From: Streptomyces sp. A1136
Lineage (GTDB): Bacteria > Actinomycetota > Actinomycetes > Streptomycetales > Streptomycetaceae
Assembly: GCF_004795055.1 (NCBI RefSeq)
Contig: NZ_SSBJ01000006.1
Coordinates: 186,001 to 250,000, forward strand
Reading direction: 5' to 3'
Length of the DNA: 64,000 nucleotides
Shown here in pieces: positions 16,701 to 24,896 of the stretch. The first letter of the stretch is position 1; every line of letters starts with the position of its first letter. The position numbers were made by a program, and so were the translations under genes. The notes under the pieces were generated by a model. That model was not told where the DNA came from. It was given only the letters and a program-made list of their open reading frames with translations, and did no database searches.

Positions 16701-18073
16701 GCCCTCTCCTCCAGCAGGACTCCCATCCACTCCTCGATCCCGCTGACCGTACGCGGCAGGGCGCCCGACATCAGCCGGGCGCCCGTCGCCGTGACGACCA
16801 GGTCGTCCTCGATGCGGACCCCGATGCCCCGGAGTTCGGCGGGCAGCGTCTCGTCGTCGGGCTGCAGGTACAGGCCCGGTTCGACCGTGAGGACCTGGCC
16901 CTCCTCCAGCACCCCGTCGAGGTAGGTCTCCGCCCGCGCCTTCGCGCAGTCGTGGACGTCCAGTCCCAGCATGTGGCCGCTGCTGCACAGGGTGTACCGC
17001 CGGTGCAGGTCCCCTTCCGGGTCCTTGAGCACCCCCCAGTCCGCGAGCCCCTCCGCGATCACCCGCATGCCCGCCCGGTGGAAGTCCCTGAAGCTCGCGC
17101 CGGGTCGCAGCGCCGCGATACCCGCCTCCTGGGCGGCCAGGACCAGCTCGTACACCTGTCGCTGGACCGGGGAGAACCGGCCCGACAGCGGGAGGGTGCG
17201 GGTGATGTCCGCCGTGTAGAGGGTGTCCGTCTCCACGCCCGCGTCCAGCAGGAGCAGTTCGTCCCGGTCCAGGCGCCCGTCATTGCGGATCCAGTGCAGG
17301 ACGCAGGCGTGCGCGCCGGACGCGGCGATCGTCTCGTATCCGGTCCCGTTGCCCTCCGCGCGGGCGCGCAGGCCGAAGACCCCCTCGATCCAGCGCTCCC
17401 CGCGCGGGTGTTGCAGCGCGCGCGGCAGGGCCCGTACGACGTCCTCGAACCCGGCGGTCGTGTGGTCGACGGCCAGTTGGAGCTGCTCCACTTCCCAGGC
17501 GTCCTTGACCAGCCGCAACTCCGAGAGGGCCGTGGCGAGTTCACCGTCCGTGGAGGCGTTTCGCCCCGTCGGTGAACCGAGCGAGTCCAGACGGGCGCAG
17601 CGGATGCCCGTCAGGCGTTCCGCCTCGGCCAGGTCGGCGCGGCGGCCGACCCAGAACTCCCCGTACCGGCGGTCCCGGTAGAACTCCTCGTTGCCGTCCG
17701 CGCGCGGCGAGCGCGGGCGCAGGTAGAGCACGGCCTCGTGTCCCCGCGGCCCCGAGGGCTCCAGGACCAGGACGTGACCGACCTGGTCCTCGCCGGTCAG
17801 GCCCGTCAGCCAGGCGTACGCGCTGTGCGGGCGGAAGCGGTGGTCGCAGTCGTTGGAGCGGACCTTCAGTTCGCCGGCCGGGACGATCAGTCGCTCGCCG
17901 GGGAAGAGCGCCGAGAGCCGGGCGCGACGGGCGGGCGTGACGTCGTGCGCCTGAGTCCCGCCGGAGCCGGTCGGTGACGACGGGGTCCAGCCGCCCGCCA
18001 TGAAACGGGACAGTTCCGCGGATACGGGCAGGTCGTGGCTGCCGATGTTGAGGCGGGAGGAGGCATCGGTCAC
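16697..18073 (-). CDS. pepP: Aminopeptidase P (Xaa-Pro aminopeptidase, M24B)
   Basis: A 458-residue metallopeptidase that removes an N-terminal residue preceding proline (or hydroxyproline). An N-terminal AMP_N domain (RLSALFPGERLIVPAG..., FRPHSAYAWLTG) is followed by the pita-bread domain. Its metal ligands are visible: Asp in LLLLDAGVE, Asp in TADITRTLP, His in SSGHMLGLDVHD, Glu in TVEPGLYL and Glu in VRIEDDLVV. No signal, so cytoplasmic. It is divergent from the collagenase gene, and a copy of the hydroxyproline-regulon operator lies 47-62 bp upstream of its start. The 3' end overlaps the small secreted-protein gene by a few bases. Confidence 0.93.
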   Translation of the reverse strand: MTDASSRLNIGSHDLPVSAELSRFMAGGWTPSSPTGSGGTQAHDVTPARRARLSALFPGERLIVPAGELKVRSNDCDHRFRPHSAYAWLTGLTGEDQVGHVLVLEPSGPRGHEAVLYLRPRSPRADGNEEFYRDRRYGEFWVGRRADLAEAERLTGIRCARLDSLGSPTGRNASTDGELATALSELRLVKDAWEVEQLQLAVDHTTAGFEDVVRALPRALQHPRGERWIEGVFGLRARAEGNGTGYETIAASGAHACVLHWIRNDGRLDRDELLLLDAGVETDTLYTADITRTLPLSGRFSPVQRQVYELVLAAQEAGIAALRPGASFRDFHRAGMRVIAEGLADWGVLKDPEGDLHRRYTLCSSGHMLGLDVHDCAKARAETYLDGVLEEGQVLTVEPGLYLQPDDETLPAELRGIGVRIEDDLVVTATGARLMSGALPRTVSGIEEWMGVLLEERA

Positions 18074-18115
18074 GGGGGCTCCCTGAAGAGAAGCGAACTG
18101 GTAGGCGCACAGGGG

Positions 18116-18144
18116 TTGTCAGTGCAATTTCACATTACTATGTT
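18116..18144 (+). promoter_or_regulatory. Regulon operator (site 1) and collagenase promoter
   Basis: TTGTCA (18116-18121) as -35, a 17-bp spacer and TATGTT (18139-18144) as -10 point toward the collagenase. The operator reads ATGTGAAATTGCACTG on the minus strand (18120-18135) and fills the -35 end and spacer, so binding should block the polymerase. The region is nearly identical to 28733-28761. It also lies upstream of the divergent pepP. Confidence 0.75.
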
Positions 18145-18289
18145 ACAGCTCACACCGCGCCGCGTTAATCCCCGTCAAACGCCGCGTGAAGCAGGGCAGT
18201 TCACGCACTTCGCACCTCATGCACCGACATGCACCTCGTGCCTCGTGCACTCGTACGTCCTCACACTTCCTTCCCCACAGGAGTCCTTG

Positions 18290-20695
18290 GTGTCCCAGCA
18301 CAGAGCTGTGCGTTCGTCCCTCCTCTCCGCCGCCGTCGCCGTCACGCTCCTCGCCTCCGCCGGCCAGGCCGTGACCCAGGCGGCCGAGACGGGCGCCGCG
18401 GTACCCGCGACCTTCGCCTCCGGTCCCGCGGCCGCGTCCGCCGCCGTCGCGCCGAACCCCTTCGACGAGGTCGAGCACCGCGCCAACCCCCTGTCGTCCG
18501 CCGCCGCCACCACCGCCGCACCGGCCCCGGCCCCCGGTGGACAGGCGATATCCGACGGCAAGGTCCCGGGCGCGGCGCCGACCGCGGGCGCCGCCGCCGG
18601 GCAGCGGACGGACAAGAGCGGGAAGCCCGCGACCGCCCAGAGCGCCGCGACCACCCGGGGCCTGGCCGTCAACGTGCCCTGCACCCTCGACGGGATCAAG
18701 GGGCTGTCGCCCGAGCAGTTCGCCGACTTCCTCGCGGACCCGGCCGTACTCGCGGACGGCTGTCTGCGCGGACTGATCTGGACCTGGGACGCCCGCCTGG
18801 CGCCCGTGATGGACGACGCGCACGTCCAGGCCGTCTCCCGCCGGATATCCGCCCTGGCCGCGGCCCACGACGGCAAGAACTCCTCCCACCTGGAGGAGAT
18901 GTTCACCTTCCTGCACGCGGCCGTGTACCACGACTTCTCGCGCGACGAGATCGACCTCACCGACGCCCCGACCGTCGACGCGATGCGCAAGGCGATCGCC
19001 GACTTCGGCAACGCCGCCCACACCTTCGACGCCACCCCCTCCAACGCCCGCACCCTGCGCGAGGCCCTCTACGCCGCCGGCCCCGGCCTGCGCCAGTACC
19101 AGACGGGCCTCATCAAGAAGGTCCTGGCGACCCTGGACGCGTCACACCCCGCGACCAACCAGGACGCCTCCTGGGGCGGCGCCGTCCTCGCGGCCCTCAG
19201 CACCAACTACCTCGGCGTCTACCCGGGCAACCAGGACAGCGCCTTCCACGCGGCGGTGTCCGCCGACCCCTCCTACCGGGCCGCCTTCAAGGCCTTCGCC
19301 GGCTACACCCACCTCAAGGGGACCGCCAACGACTGGGCGGCGCGCGACGCGCTCGGCGAGTACGGCCGCTTCGGCCAGGTGGACGGCCTCAAGGACCAGA
19401 CCGTCGCCGACCTCGGCGCCCTCCTCGGGCCGGTCAAGACCGCGTGGGGCGCGGGCAGCGAGCAGTGGGCGAAGATCGTCTCGTGGCTGAACACCTACGA
19501 GGCCTGCAAGCCGTACGCGGTGTGCAAGGAGGACATCGAGAAGGTGCTCTTCCCCAACACCTACACGTACGACAACGGGGGCATCAAGGTCCGCACGGCC
19601 CTCGACCGGGCCACCGTCGACCAGCTCTACTACGCGAGCAAGCAGGTCAAGACGCAGTTCCACCGGGTTCTGGGCACCGACCAGCCGCTCGCGGGGGACA
19701 CCAACACCACGCTGAACATCGTGCTGTACGCCTCCCGCGCCGACTACGTCACCTACCAGACGATGCTGAACGGCTACGGCACCAACAACGGCGGCATGTA
19801 CATCGAGAACGGCGCCACCTTCTACACCTACCAGCGCCGCGTCCCGCAGGACTCCTCCCTCACCCTCGAAGAGCTCTTCCGCCACGAGTACACCCACTAC
19901 CTCAACGGCCGGTTCGCCGTGCCCGGCCTCTTCGGCGAGGGCCCCTGGTACGAGGGCGACCGCACGACCGCCATGGACGAGGGCACCGCCGAGTTCTTCG
20001 ACGGCGCCACCCGCGACAACGGCATCGCCGTCCGCAAGTCGTTGGTGAAGGGCGTCATCGCCGACACGGCCGGCGGCGGCCCGCGCATGTCGGTCGAGCA
20101 GTTGCTGAACGCCACCTACGACGGCGACGGGTTCCGCTTCTACAACTACGCGGGCACGTTCTTCGAGTTCCTCTGGACCGAGAAGCCCACCCTGCTCCGG
20201 GAGATGTACACCCACCTGCGCGAGAACGACGTCGCGGGTTACGACGCCTGGCGCAACCGCATGGGTTCGGACACCTACCTCCAGCGCGACTACGACAAGT
20301 TCCTGGACGCCCAGATCGCCAAGGTCGACCAGCTGTACGTGCCGAACACCTCCTTCACCGCCAACGACCGACTGCGCGACTCCGCGCTCGCCAACGTCAA
20401 GTCCTCGTTCGCGACGGCCACCTACAACACCCCCGACTGCGTGGAGAACGGTGACGCCGGCAAGCGCCGGTTCACCTGCACCGGCCGGATCACCGCGAAC
20501 CTGAAGAACTGGCGCAGCGACGACCAGAACTTCAAGGACATGTCCGAGACGGTGGACTACTTCATCCTCGACCGCTCGGCGCCGGTGTCCAACAACCTCG
20601 CCGACATGAACTGCTCCTTCGGTCCCGTGGAGATCTGGACGAACCACGTCGCCGGGACCTCGAACTACAGCTGCGAGGGCCCGCTGCGCAGCTGA
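18290..20695 (+). CDS. Secreted collagenase (peptidase family M9)
   Basis: An 801-residue exported zinc metalloprotease that should cut native collagen. Signal peptide at 1-35, an Ala/Pro/Gly-rich linker to about 125, then the activator/peptidase saddle. The zinc site is H532-E-Y-T-H536 (HEYTHYLNGRF) and Glu564 in DEGTAEFF, 28 residues after the second His, the same spacing I recall for clostridial ColG. No C-terminal PKD or PPC collagen-binding modules follow; instead there is a short tail of about 110 residues with four Cys. GTG start at 18290 after AGGAG. The leader of about 140 nt contains a small hairpin (18184-18206). It is under site 1 of the shared operator. Confidence 0.93.
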   Translation: MSQHRAVRSSLLSAAVAVTLLASAGQAVTQAAETGAAVPATFASGPAAASAAVAPNPFDEVEHRANPLSSAAATTAAPAPAPGGQAISDGKVPGAAPTAGAAAGQRTDKSGKPATAQSAATTRGLAVNVPCTLDGIKGLSPEQFADFLADPAVLADGCLRGLIWTWDARLAPVMDDAHVQAVSRRISALAAAHDGKNSSHLEEMFTFLHAAVYHDFSRDEIDLTDAPTVDAMRKAIADFGNAAHTFDATPSNARTLREALYAAGPGLRQYQTGLIKKVLATLDASHPATNQDASWGGAVLAALSTNYLGVYPGNQDSAFHAAVSADPSYRAAFKAFAGYTHLKGTANDWAARDALGEYGRFGQVDGLKDQTVADLGALLGPVKTAWGAGSEQWAKIVSWLNTYEACKPYAVCKEDIEKVLFPNTYTYDNGGIKVRTALDRATVDQLYYASKQVKTQFHRVLGTDQPLAGDTNTTLNIVLYASRADYVTYQTMLNGYGTNNGGMYIENGATFYTYQRRVPQDSSLTLEELFRHEYTHYLNGRFAVPGLFGEGPWYEGDRTTAMDEGTAEFFDGATRDNGIAVRKSLVKGVIADTAGGGPRMSVEQLLNATYDGDGFRFYNYAGTFFEFLWTEKPTLLREMYTHLRENDVAGYDAWRNRMGSDTYLQRDYDKFLDAQIAKVDQLYVPNTSFTANDRLRDSALANVKSSFATATYNTPDCVENGDAGKRRFTCTGRITANLKNWRSDDQNFKDMSETVDYFILDRSAPVSNNLADMNCSFGPVEIWTNHVAGTSNYSCEGPLRS

Positions 20696-20704
20696 CCGCG
20701 GCCT

Positions 20705-20746
20705 CGGACCGGCCCCCTGCCGCAACGGGGGGAGGGGACCGGTCCG
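20705..20746 (+). terminator. Terminator after collagenase
   Basis: CGGACCGG/CCGGTCCG pairs across a CCCC...GGGG inner stem with a one-base bulge. It starts nine bases after the stop and separates the collagenase from the dehydrogenase operon. Confidence 0.65.
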
Positions 20747-20801
20747 GGCGGCTCCGGCCGATTCCGATGGGTCTCGGCCGACCCTGGGAACCCGATAAAG
20801 A

Positions 20802-20817
20802 ATGTGACATATTACTG
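20802..20817 (+). promoter_or_regulatory. Regulon operator (site 2) at the start of the dehydrogenase operon
   Basis: ATGTGACATATTACTG. It ends two bases before the GTG start of the FAD subunit, and TATTAC within it is the best -10. The transcript would then begin at or next to the start codon, so the mRNA is probably leaderless. Confidence 0.7.
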
Positions 20818-20819
20818 CC

Positions 20820-21998
20820 GTGCCCAAGAGAAGCAGCAGCCTGGACGCCGTCATCGTCGGCGCGGGCGTCGTCGGAGCCGCCTGCGCGTACTACGCCACC
20901 CGCGCGGGACTGCGCGTGGCCGTCGTCGACCGCGGTTCGGTGGCCGGCGGTACCACCGGGGCGGGCGAGGGCAACCTGCTCGTCTCCGACAAGGAAGCCG
21001 GACCCGAGCTCGACCTGGCCCTGTTGTCGGCGGCCCTGTGGCGCGAACTCGCCGCGGTCATGCCGCCGGAGATGGAGTACGAGGACAAGGGCGGCCTGGT
21101 CGTCGCTCCCGACGAGATTTCGCTCGCGGCGTTGCGGGCCTTCGCGGAAGGCCAGCGCGCCGCGGGCGTCACCGCCGTCGAGGCGGGGACCGAGGACCTG
21201 CGCGAGCTCGAACCCCATCTGGCACCGGGACTCGCGGGCGGTTTCCACTACCCGCAGGACGCCCAGGTCCAGCCCGCCCAGGCGGCGGCCCGGCTGTTGG
21301 CCGCGGCGACCGCCCAGGGGGCCCGGATCCACCTGGGGGAGGAGGTGACGGAGTTCGTGGTGGGGCGCGGCGCCGTACGCGGCGTGCGGACCCGCTTCCG
21401 GGAACTCCTCGCCCCGGCCGTCGTCAACGCCGCCGGCACCTGGGGCGGCCGGATCGCCGAACTCGCCGGGACCACCCTGCCGGTGCTGCCGCGCCGCGGC
21501 TTCGTCCTGGTGACCGAGCCGCTGCCCAGGGTCGTACGGCACAAGGTCTACGCCGCCGACTACATCGCGGACGTCGCCAGCGGGTCGGCCGCGCTCCAGT
21601 CCTCGGCGGTGGTGGAGGGCACGCCCTCGGGCCCGGTGCTCATCGGGGCCACCCGGGAGCGGGTCGGCTTCGACCGCTCCCTGTCGGTGGAGGCCCTGCG
21701 CCGGCTCGCGTCCCAGGCGGCCGCGCTGTTCCCCGTGCTGGCCGACGTGCGGGTGCTGCGCGCCTACCACGGCTTCCGCCCCTACCTCCCCGACCACCTC
21801 CCGGCCATCGGCCCCGACCCCCGGGTGCCCGGCCTGCTGCACGCCTGCGGGCACGAGGGCGCGGGCATCGGCCTGGCCCCGGCAACCGGCGCCCTGATCG
21901 CGGCCGCCCTGACCGGAGCCGAACCGCCCCTGGACCCGGGCCCCTTCCGGCCGGACAGGCCGTTCGGGCCGCAACCCGGACCGGGGGAGGGGCGGTGA
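20820..21998 (+). CDS. D-hydroxyproline dehydrogenase, FAD (DAO-type) subunit
   Basis: A 392-residue D-amino-acid-oxidase-fold flavoprotein (AVIVGAGVVGAACAYYATRAGL near residue 10-31; the C-terminal GHEGAGIGLAPATG closes the FAD site). With the next two genes it matches the HcnC/OoxB-type beta subunit of heterotrimeric dye-linked dehydrogenases, including the D-hydroxyproline dehydrogenase that oxidises cis-4-hydroxy-D-proline to 1-pyrroline-4-hydroxy-2-carboxylate. The GTG start has no ribosome site and abuts operator site 2, consistent with leaderless translation. No signal, so cytoplasmic or peripheral at the membrane. The C-terminal tail is Pro-rich. Confidence 0.88.
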   Translation: MPKRSSSLDAVIVGAGVVGAACAYYATRAGLRVAVVDRGSVAGGTTGAGEGNLLVSDKEAGPELDLALLSAALWRELAAVMPPEMEYEDKGGLVVAPDEISLAALRAFAEGQRAAGVTAVEAGTEDLRELEPHLAPGLAGGFHYPQDAQVQPAQAAARLLAAATAQGARIHLGEEVTEFVVGRGAVRGVRTRFRELLAPAVVNAAGTWGGRIAELAGTTLPVLPRRGFVLVTEPLPRVVRHKVYAADYIADVASGSAALQSSAVVEGTPSGPVLIGATRERVGFDRSLSVEALRRLASQAAALFPVLADVRVLRAYHGFRPYLPDHLPAIGPDPRVPGLLHACGHEGAGIGLAPATGALIAAALTGAEPPLDPGPFRPDRPFGPQPGPGEGR

Positions 21999-22104
21999 GC
22001 CGACCGTCCGGGGCCACGCTCGGGCGAGGGCGCCCGGAGAAAGACGCCACGGCCGCCCCCGGCGCAGACGACCCGAGAAAGACGCCAGGAGAAGGAGACC
22101 GCCG

Positions 22105-22434
22105 ATGAGCCGGCGCACCGGTGACCGCACCCCCCGCGACCTCGTGGGCGGGGCTCCCCGGGAGACGTACGTCCTGCGCTTCGACGGCCGCGACTTGACG
22201 GCGGAGTCGGGCCAGAGCATCGCCGCCGCGCTGTGGAGCGCGGGCATCCTCGCCTGGCGCACCACACGTGAAGGAGGCGCCCCGCGCGGGGTGTTCTGCG
22301 GGATCGGCAGCTGCCACGACTGCCTCGTCACCCTCAACGGCCGGCCGAACCAGCGGGCTTGTCTGATCCCGGCGCGGGCCGGGGACACCGTCACCACCCA
22401 GGAAGGGACCGGCCGTGCCGACCTCGCCGTCTGA
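22105..22434 (+). CDS. D-hydroxyproline dehydrogenase, small (2Fe-2S) subunit
   Basis: A 109-residue protein with the plant-ferredoxin-like pattern VFCGIGSCHDCLVTLNGRPNQRAC, ligating one [2Fe-2S] cluster. It matches the HcnA/OoxA-type gamma subunit that passes electrons from the flavins. It is preceded by AGAAGGAG before ATG. The 106 nt before it hold a direct repeat (GAGAAAGACGCCA twice), which may be non-coding spacer. It overlaps the next gene by 20 nt, so the subunits are made together. Confidence 0.9.
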   Translation: MSRRTGDRTPRDLVGGAPRETYVLRFDGRDLTAESGQSIAAALWSAGILAWRTTREGGAPRGVFCGIGSCHDCLVTLNGRPNQRACLIPARAGDTVTTQEGTGRADLAV

Positions 22435-23869
22435 GTCCACGCCGGCCGACCCCGGCGCCCCCGGCGGTCCCGCCGACATCCCCGCCGACGTCGCCGTCGT
22501 CGGCGCCGGGCCCGCCGGGCTGGCCGCCGCCGTCACCACCGCGCGCCTCGGGCTGCGGGTGGTGCTCCTGGACGCGGGGGAGCGGCCCGGCGGCCAGTTC
22601 TACCGCCGGCCCGCCCCGGACCTCGGCGCGGTACGCCCCGAGGCCCTGCACCACGGGTGGGCCGCCTTCGCCTCCCGCGAAGCGGCCCTGCGCGCCCACG
22701 AGCGGTCGGGCCGGATCACGTACCTCCCGACCCACCACGTCTGGACGGTGGTCCCGGACGGGGACCGCTGGACCCTGCACGCCGTCGCGGGCCCCGAGGA
22801 GCGCTCCGCCACGGTCCGGGCCCGCGCCGTACTGCTGGCCACCGGGGCGTACGAGAGGCAACTCCCCTTCCCGGGCTGGACGCTGCCCGGGGTGATCGGC
22901 GCCGGCGGCGCGCAGGCCATGCTCAAGGGCGGCCTGGTGCTGCCGGGCAGGCGGGTGGTCGTCGCCGGGAGCGGGCCGCTGCTGCTCGCCGTCGCCGGCT
23001 CCCTCGCCGCAGCCGGAGCCATCGTCCCGGCCGTGGTCGAGGCCGCCTCCTACACCGCGTACGCGGGGCGGCTGCCCGCGCTGCTGCGCAACCCCGGCAA
23101 GCTCGCCGAGGGGGCGACGTACGGCGGCGCGCTGCTGCGCCACGGGGTCCGCCTCCTGGCCCGGCACGCCGTCACCGAGGCGCACGGCCGCGGTCGGGTC
23201 GAGGCCGTCACCGTGGCCCGGCTCGACGCCGACTGGCGCCCGCTGCCCGGTACGGAGCGGCGGATCCCGTGTGACGCCCTCGCCGTCGGCCACGGCCTCG
23301 TGCCCCAGTTGGAGTTGGCGACCGCCCTCGGCTGCGCCACCCGGGCGGGCGAGGACGGCACGGTCGCCCTGGAACTCGACGCCGGGCAGCGAACCTCCGT
23401 TCCCGGCATCTGGTCCGCGGGCGAGACCGGGGGCATCGGCGGCGCCCAACTGGCCCTCGTCGAAGGCGAACTGGCGGCCTTCTCGCTCGCCGGCCGACCC
23501 GCGCCGGCCGACCTGCTCCGACGCCGCTCACGGCTGCGCGCCTTCGCCGGGGCGATGGCCGCGGCGCACCGGCCCGGCGAGGGCTGGGCGGACTGGCTGC
23601 GCGAGGACACCGACGTGTGTCGCTGCGAAGAGGTCTCGGCCGGGCGAATCCGACAGGCCGCGCGTGACCTCGGCGCGCGGGACTCCCGTACCGTCAAACT
23701 CCTCACCCGTGCCGGCATGGGCTGGTGCCAGGGCCGGATGTGCGGCCCGGCCGTCGCCGCCCTGGCGGGCGAGACCTCCGCCGCGGCGGGAGCCGCCCCC
23801 GACCGGCGTCCCTTTTCCTGTCCCGTCCCGCTGCGCCACTTGGCCGAACTCCCGCGGGAAAACCCCTGA
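22415..23869 (+). CDS. D-hydroxyproline dehydrogenase, NAD(P)/FAD alpha subunit
   Basis: A 484-residue pyridine-nucleotide-disulphide-oxidoreductase-like protein. FAD-binding AVVGAGPAGLAAAVTTARLGL lies near residue 27, a second nucleotide fold RVVVAGSGPLLLAVAG near 190, and a C-terminal Bfd-like [2Fe-2S] domain has Cys pairs in DVCRCEEV and MGWCQGRMCG (residues about 405-450). This is the HcnB/OoxA-type alpha subunit architecture. GTG start inside the 3' end of the small-subunit gene. It is probably the electron outlet to the respiratory chain. An intrinsic hairpin follows directly. Confidence 0.88.
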   Translation: MPTSPSESTPADPGAPGGPADIPADVAVVGAGPAGLAAAVTTARLGLRVVLLDAGERPGGQFYRRPAPDLGAVRPEALHHGWAAFASREAALRAHERSGRITYLPTHHVWTVVPDGDRWTLHAVAGPEERSATVRARAVLLATGAYERQLPFPGWTLPGVIGAGGAQAMLKGGLVLPGRRVVVAGSGPLLLAVAGSLAAAGAIVPAVVEAASYTAYAGRLPALLRNPGKLAEGATYGGALLRHGVRLLARHAVTEAHGRGRVEAVTVARLDADWRPLPGTERRIPCDALAVGHGLVPQLELATALGCATRAGEDGTVALELDAGQRTSVPGIWSAGETGGIGGAQLALVEGELAAFSLAGRPAPADLLRRRSRLRAFAGAMAAAHRPGEGWADWLREDTDVCRCEEVSAGRIRQAARDLGARDSRTVKLLTRAGMGWCQGRMCGPAVAALAGETSAAAGAAPDRRPFSCPVPLRHLAELPRENP

Positions 23870-23871
23870 TC

Positions 23872-23899
23872 CGATCCGGATCGGGCCGGTCCGGCCCCT
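23872..23899 (+). terminator. Hairpin after the dehydrogenase operon
   Basis: CGATCCGGATCG (23872-23883) and GGGCCGG-T-CCGGCCC (23883-23897) are two adjacent perfect palindromes followed by CTTGT. They probably form a terminator before the separately controlled deaminase operon. Confidence 0.5.
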
Positions 23900-23919
23900 T
23901 GTGGCCGGCTCATGTCCCT

Positions 23920-23935
23920 TAGTAAAATGTCACAC
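23920..23935 (-). promoter_or_regulatory. Regulon operator (site 3) before the deaminase operon
   Basis: Minus-strand GTGTGACATTTTACTA matches the shared operator. It lies 20 bp before the ATG at 23956. The GGGAG ribosome site at 23945-23949 lies between them, so the site is probably at the transcript start. Confidence 0.7.
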
Positions 23936-23955
23936 ACCACTCTAGGGAGTCCTTT

Positions 23956-24879
23956 ATGACCCACGCGCACACCCCCGCGCCCGTCCCGCCCCGCACCCGC
24001 CCCTGGCACGGCATCATGGTCGCCACGGCGCTGCCCCTGCGCGAAGACCTCCGCGTCGACTACGACGCCTACGCCGAACACGTGGCCTGGCTCATCGACA
24101 ACGGCTGCGACGGCGTAGTCCCCAACGGCTCCCTCGGCGAGTACCAGACCCTCACCGACGAGGAGCGCGCGCGTGTCGTGCGTACCGCCGTGGAGGCGGC
24201 GGGCGACGGCGACCGGGTCATGCCCGGGGTCGCCGCCTACGGCAGCGCCGAGGCCCGCCGCTGGGCCGAGCAGGCCGCCGAGGCCGGTGCCGGATCCGTC
24301 CTGCTGCTGCCCCCCAACGCGTTCCGCGCCGACGAGGAAGCCGTCCGGGCCCACTACGCCGAGGTGGCGGGCGCGGGCCTGCCCGTCGTCGCCTACAACA
24401 ACCCCATCGACACCAAGGTGGACCTGACGCCCGCGCTCCTGGCCCGGTTGCACGCGGACGGCAGCATCGTCGCCGTCAAGGAGTTCAGCGGAGACGTCCG
24501 TCGCGCCTACGAGATCGCCGAACTCGCGCCCGGCCTCGACCTGTTGATCGGAGCCGACGACGTACTCCTGGAACTGGCGCTCGCGGGCGCCGTGGGCTGG
24601 ATCGCCGGCTACCCCAACGCCCTGCCCCGGTCCTGCGCCACCCTCTACCGCGCCGCCGTCGCGGGCGACCTCACCACCGCGCTGCCGCTCTACAAATCCC
24701 TGCACTCACTGCTGCGCTGGGACTCCAAGACCGAGTTCGTGCAGGCCATCAAGCTCTCCATGGACCTGGCGGGCCGTCCCGGCGGAGCCACCCGGCCGCC
24801 GCGCTTCCCGCTCACCGGCGAGACCGAGGCGGCCGTCCGCGCCGCCACCGAAAAGGCCCTGGCCGAGGGCCTCAACTAG
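23956..24879 (+). CDS. DHDPS-family lyase, likely 1-pyrroline-4-hydroxy-2-carboxylate deaminase
   Basis: A 307-residue TIM-barrel aldolase/lyase of the dihydrodipicolinate synthase family. The Schiff-base Lys lies in IVAVKEFSGDVRR and the catalytic Tyr in VVAYNNPIDT; GSLGEYQTLTDEER is the family's early loop. In hydroxyproline clusters this family member removes ammonia and water from the dehydrogenase product to give alpha-ketoglutarate semialdehyde. The assignment rests on neighbours, since other family members (KdgD, NanA, DapA) share the fold. It is first in an operon with the two racemase-family genes, 17 nt ahead of the first. Confidence 0.85.
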   Translation: MTHAHTPAPVPPRTRPWHGIMVATALPLREDLRVDYDAYAEHVAWLIDNGCDGVVPNGSLGEYQTLTDEERARVVRTAVEAAGDGDRVMPGVAAYGSAEARRWAEQAAEAGAGSVLLLPPNAFRADEEAVRAHYAEVAGAGLPVVAYNNPIDTKVDLTPALLARLHADGSIVAVKEFSGDVRRAYEIAELAPGLDLLIGADDVLLELALAGAVGWIAGYPNALPRSCATLYRAAVAGDLTTALPLYKSLHSLLRWDSKTEFVQAIKLSMDLAGRPGGATRPPRFPLTGETEAAVRAATEKALAEGLN

Positions 24880-24896
24880 CAGACGTGGGGGGACTC

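Noticed and set aside
16092..16988. A minus-strand frame with V/P/T repeats opposite the secreted W/N/D protein
   Set aside because: Low-complexity shadow of the repeats. It has no ribosome site, while the plus-strand frame has a signal peptide and GGAGG.
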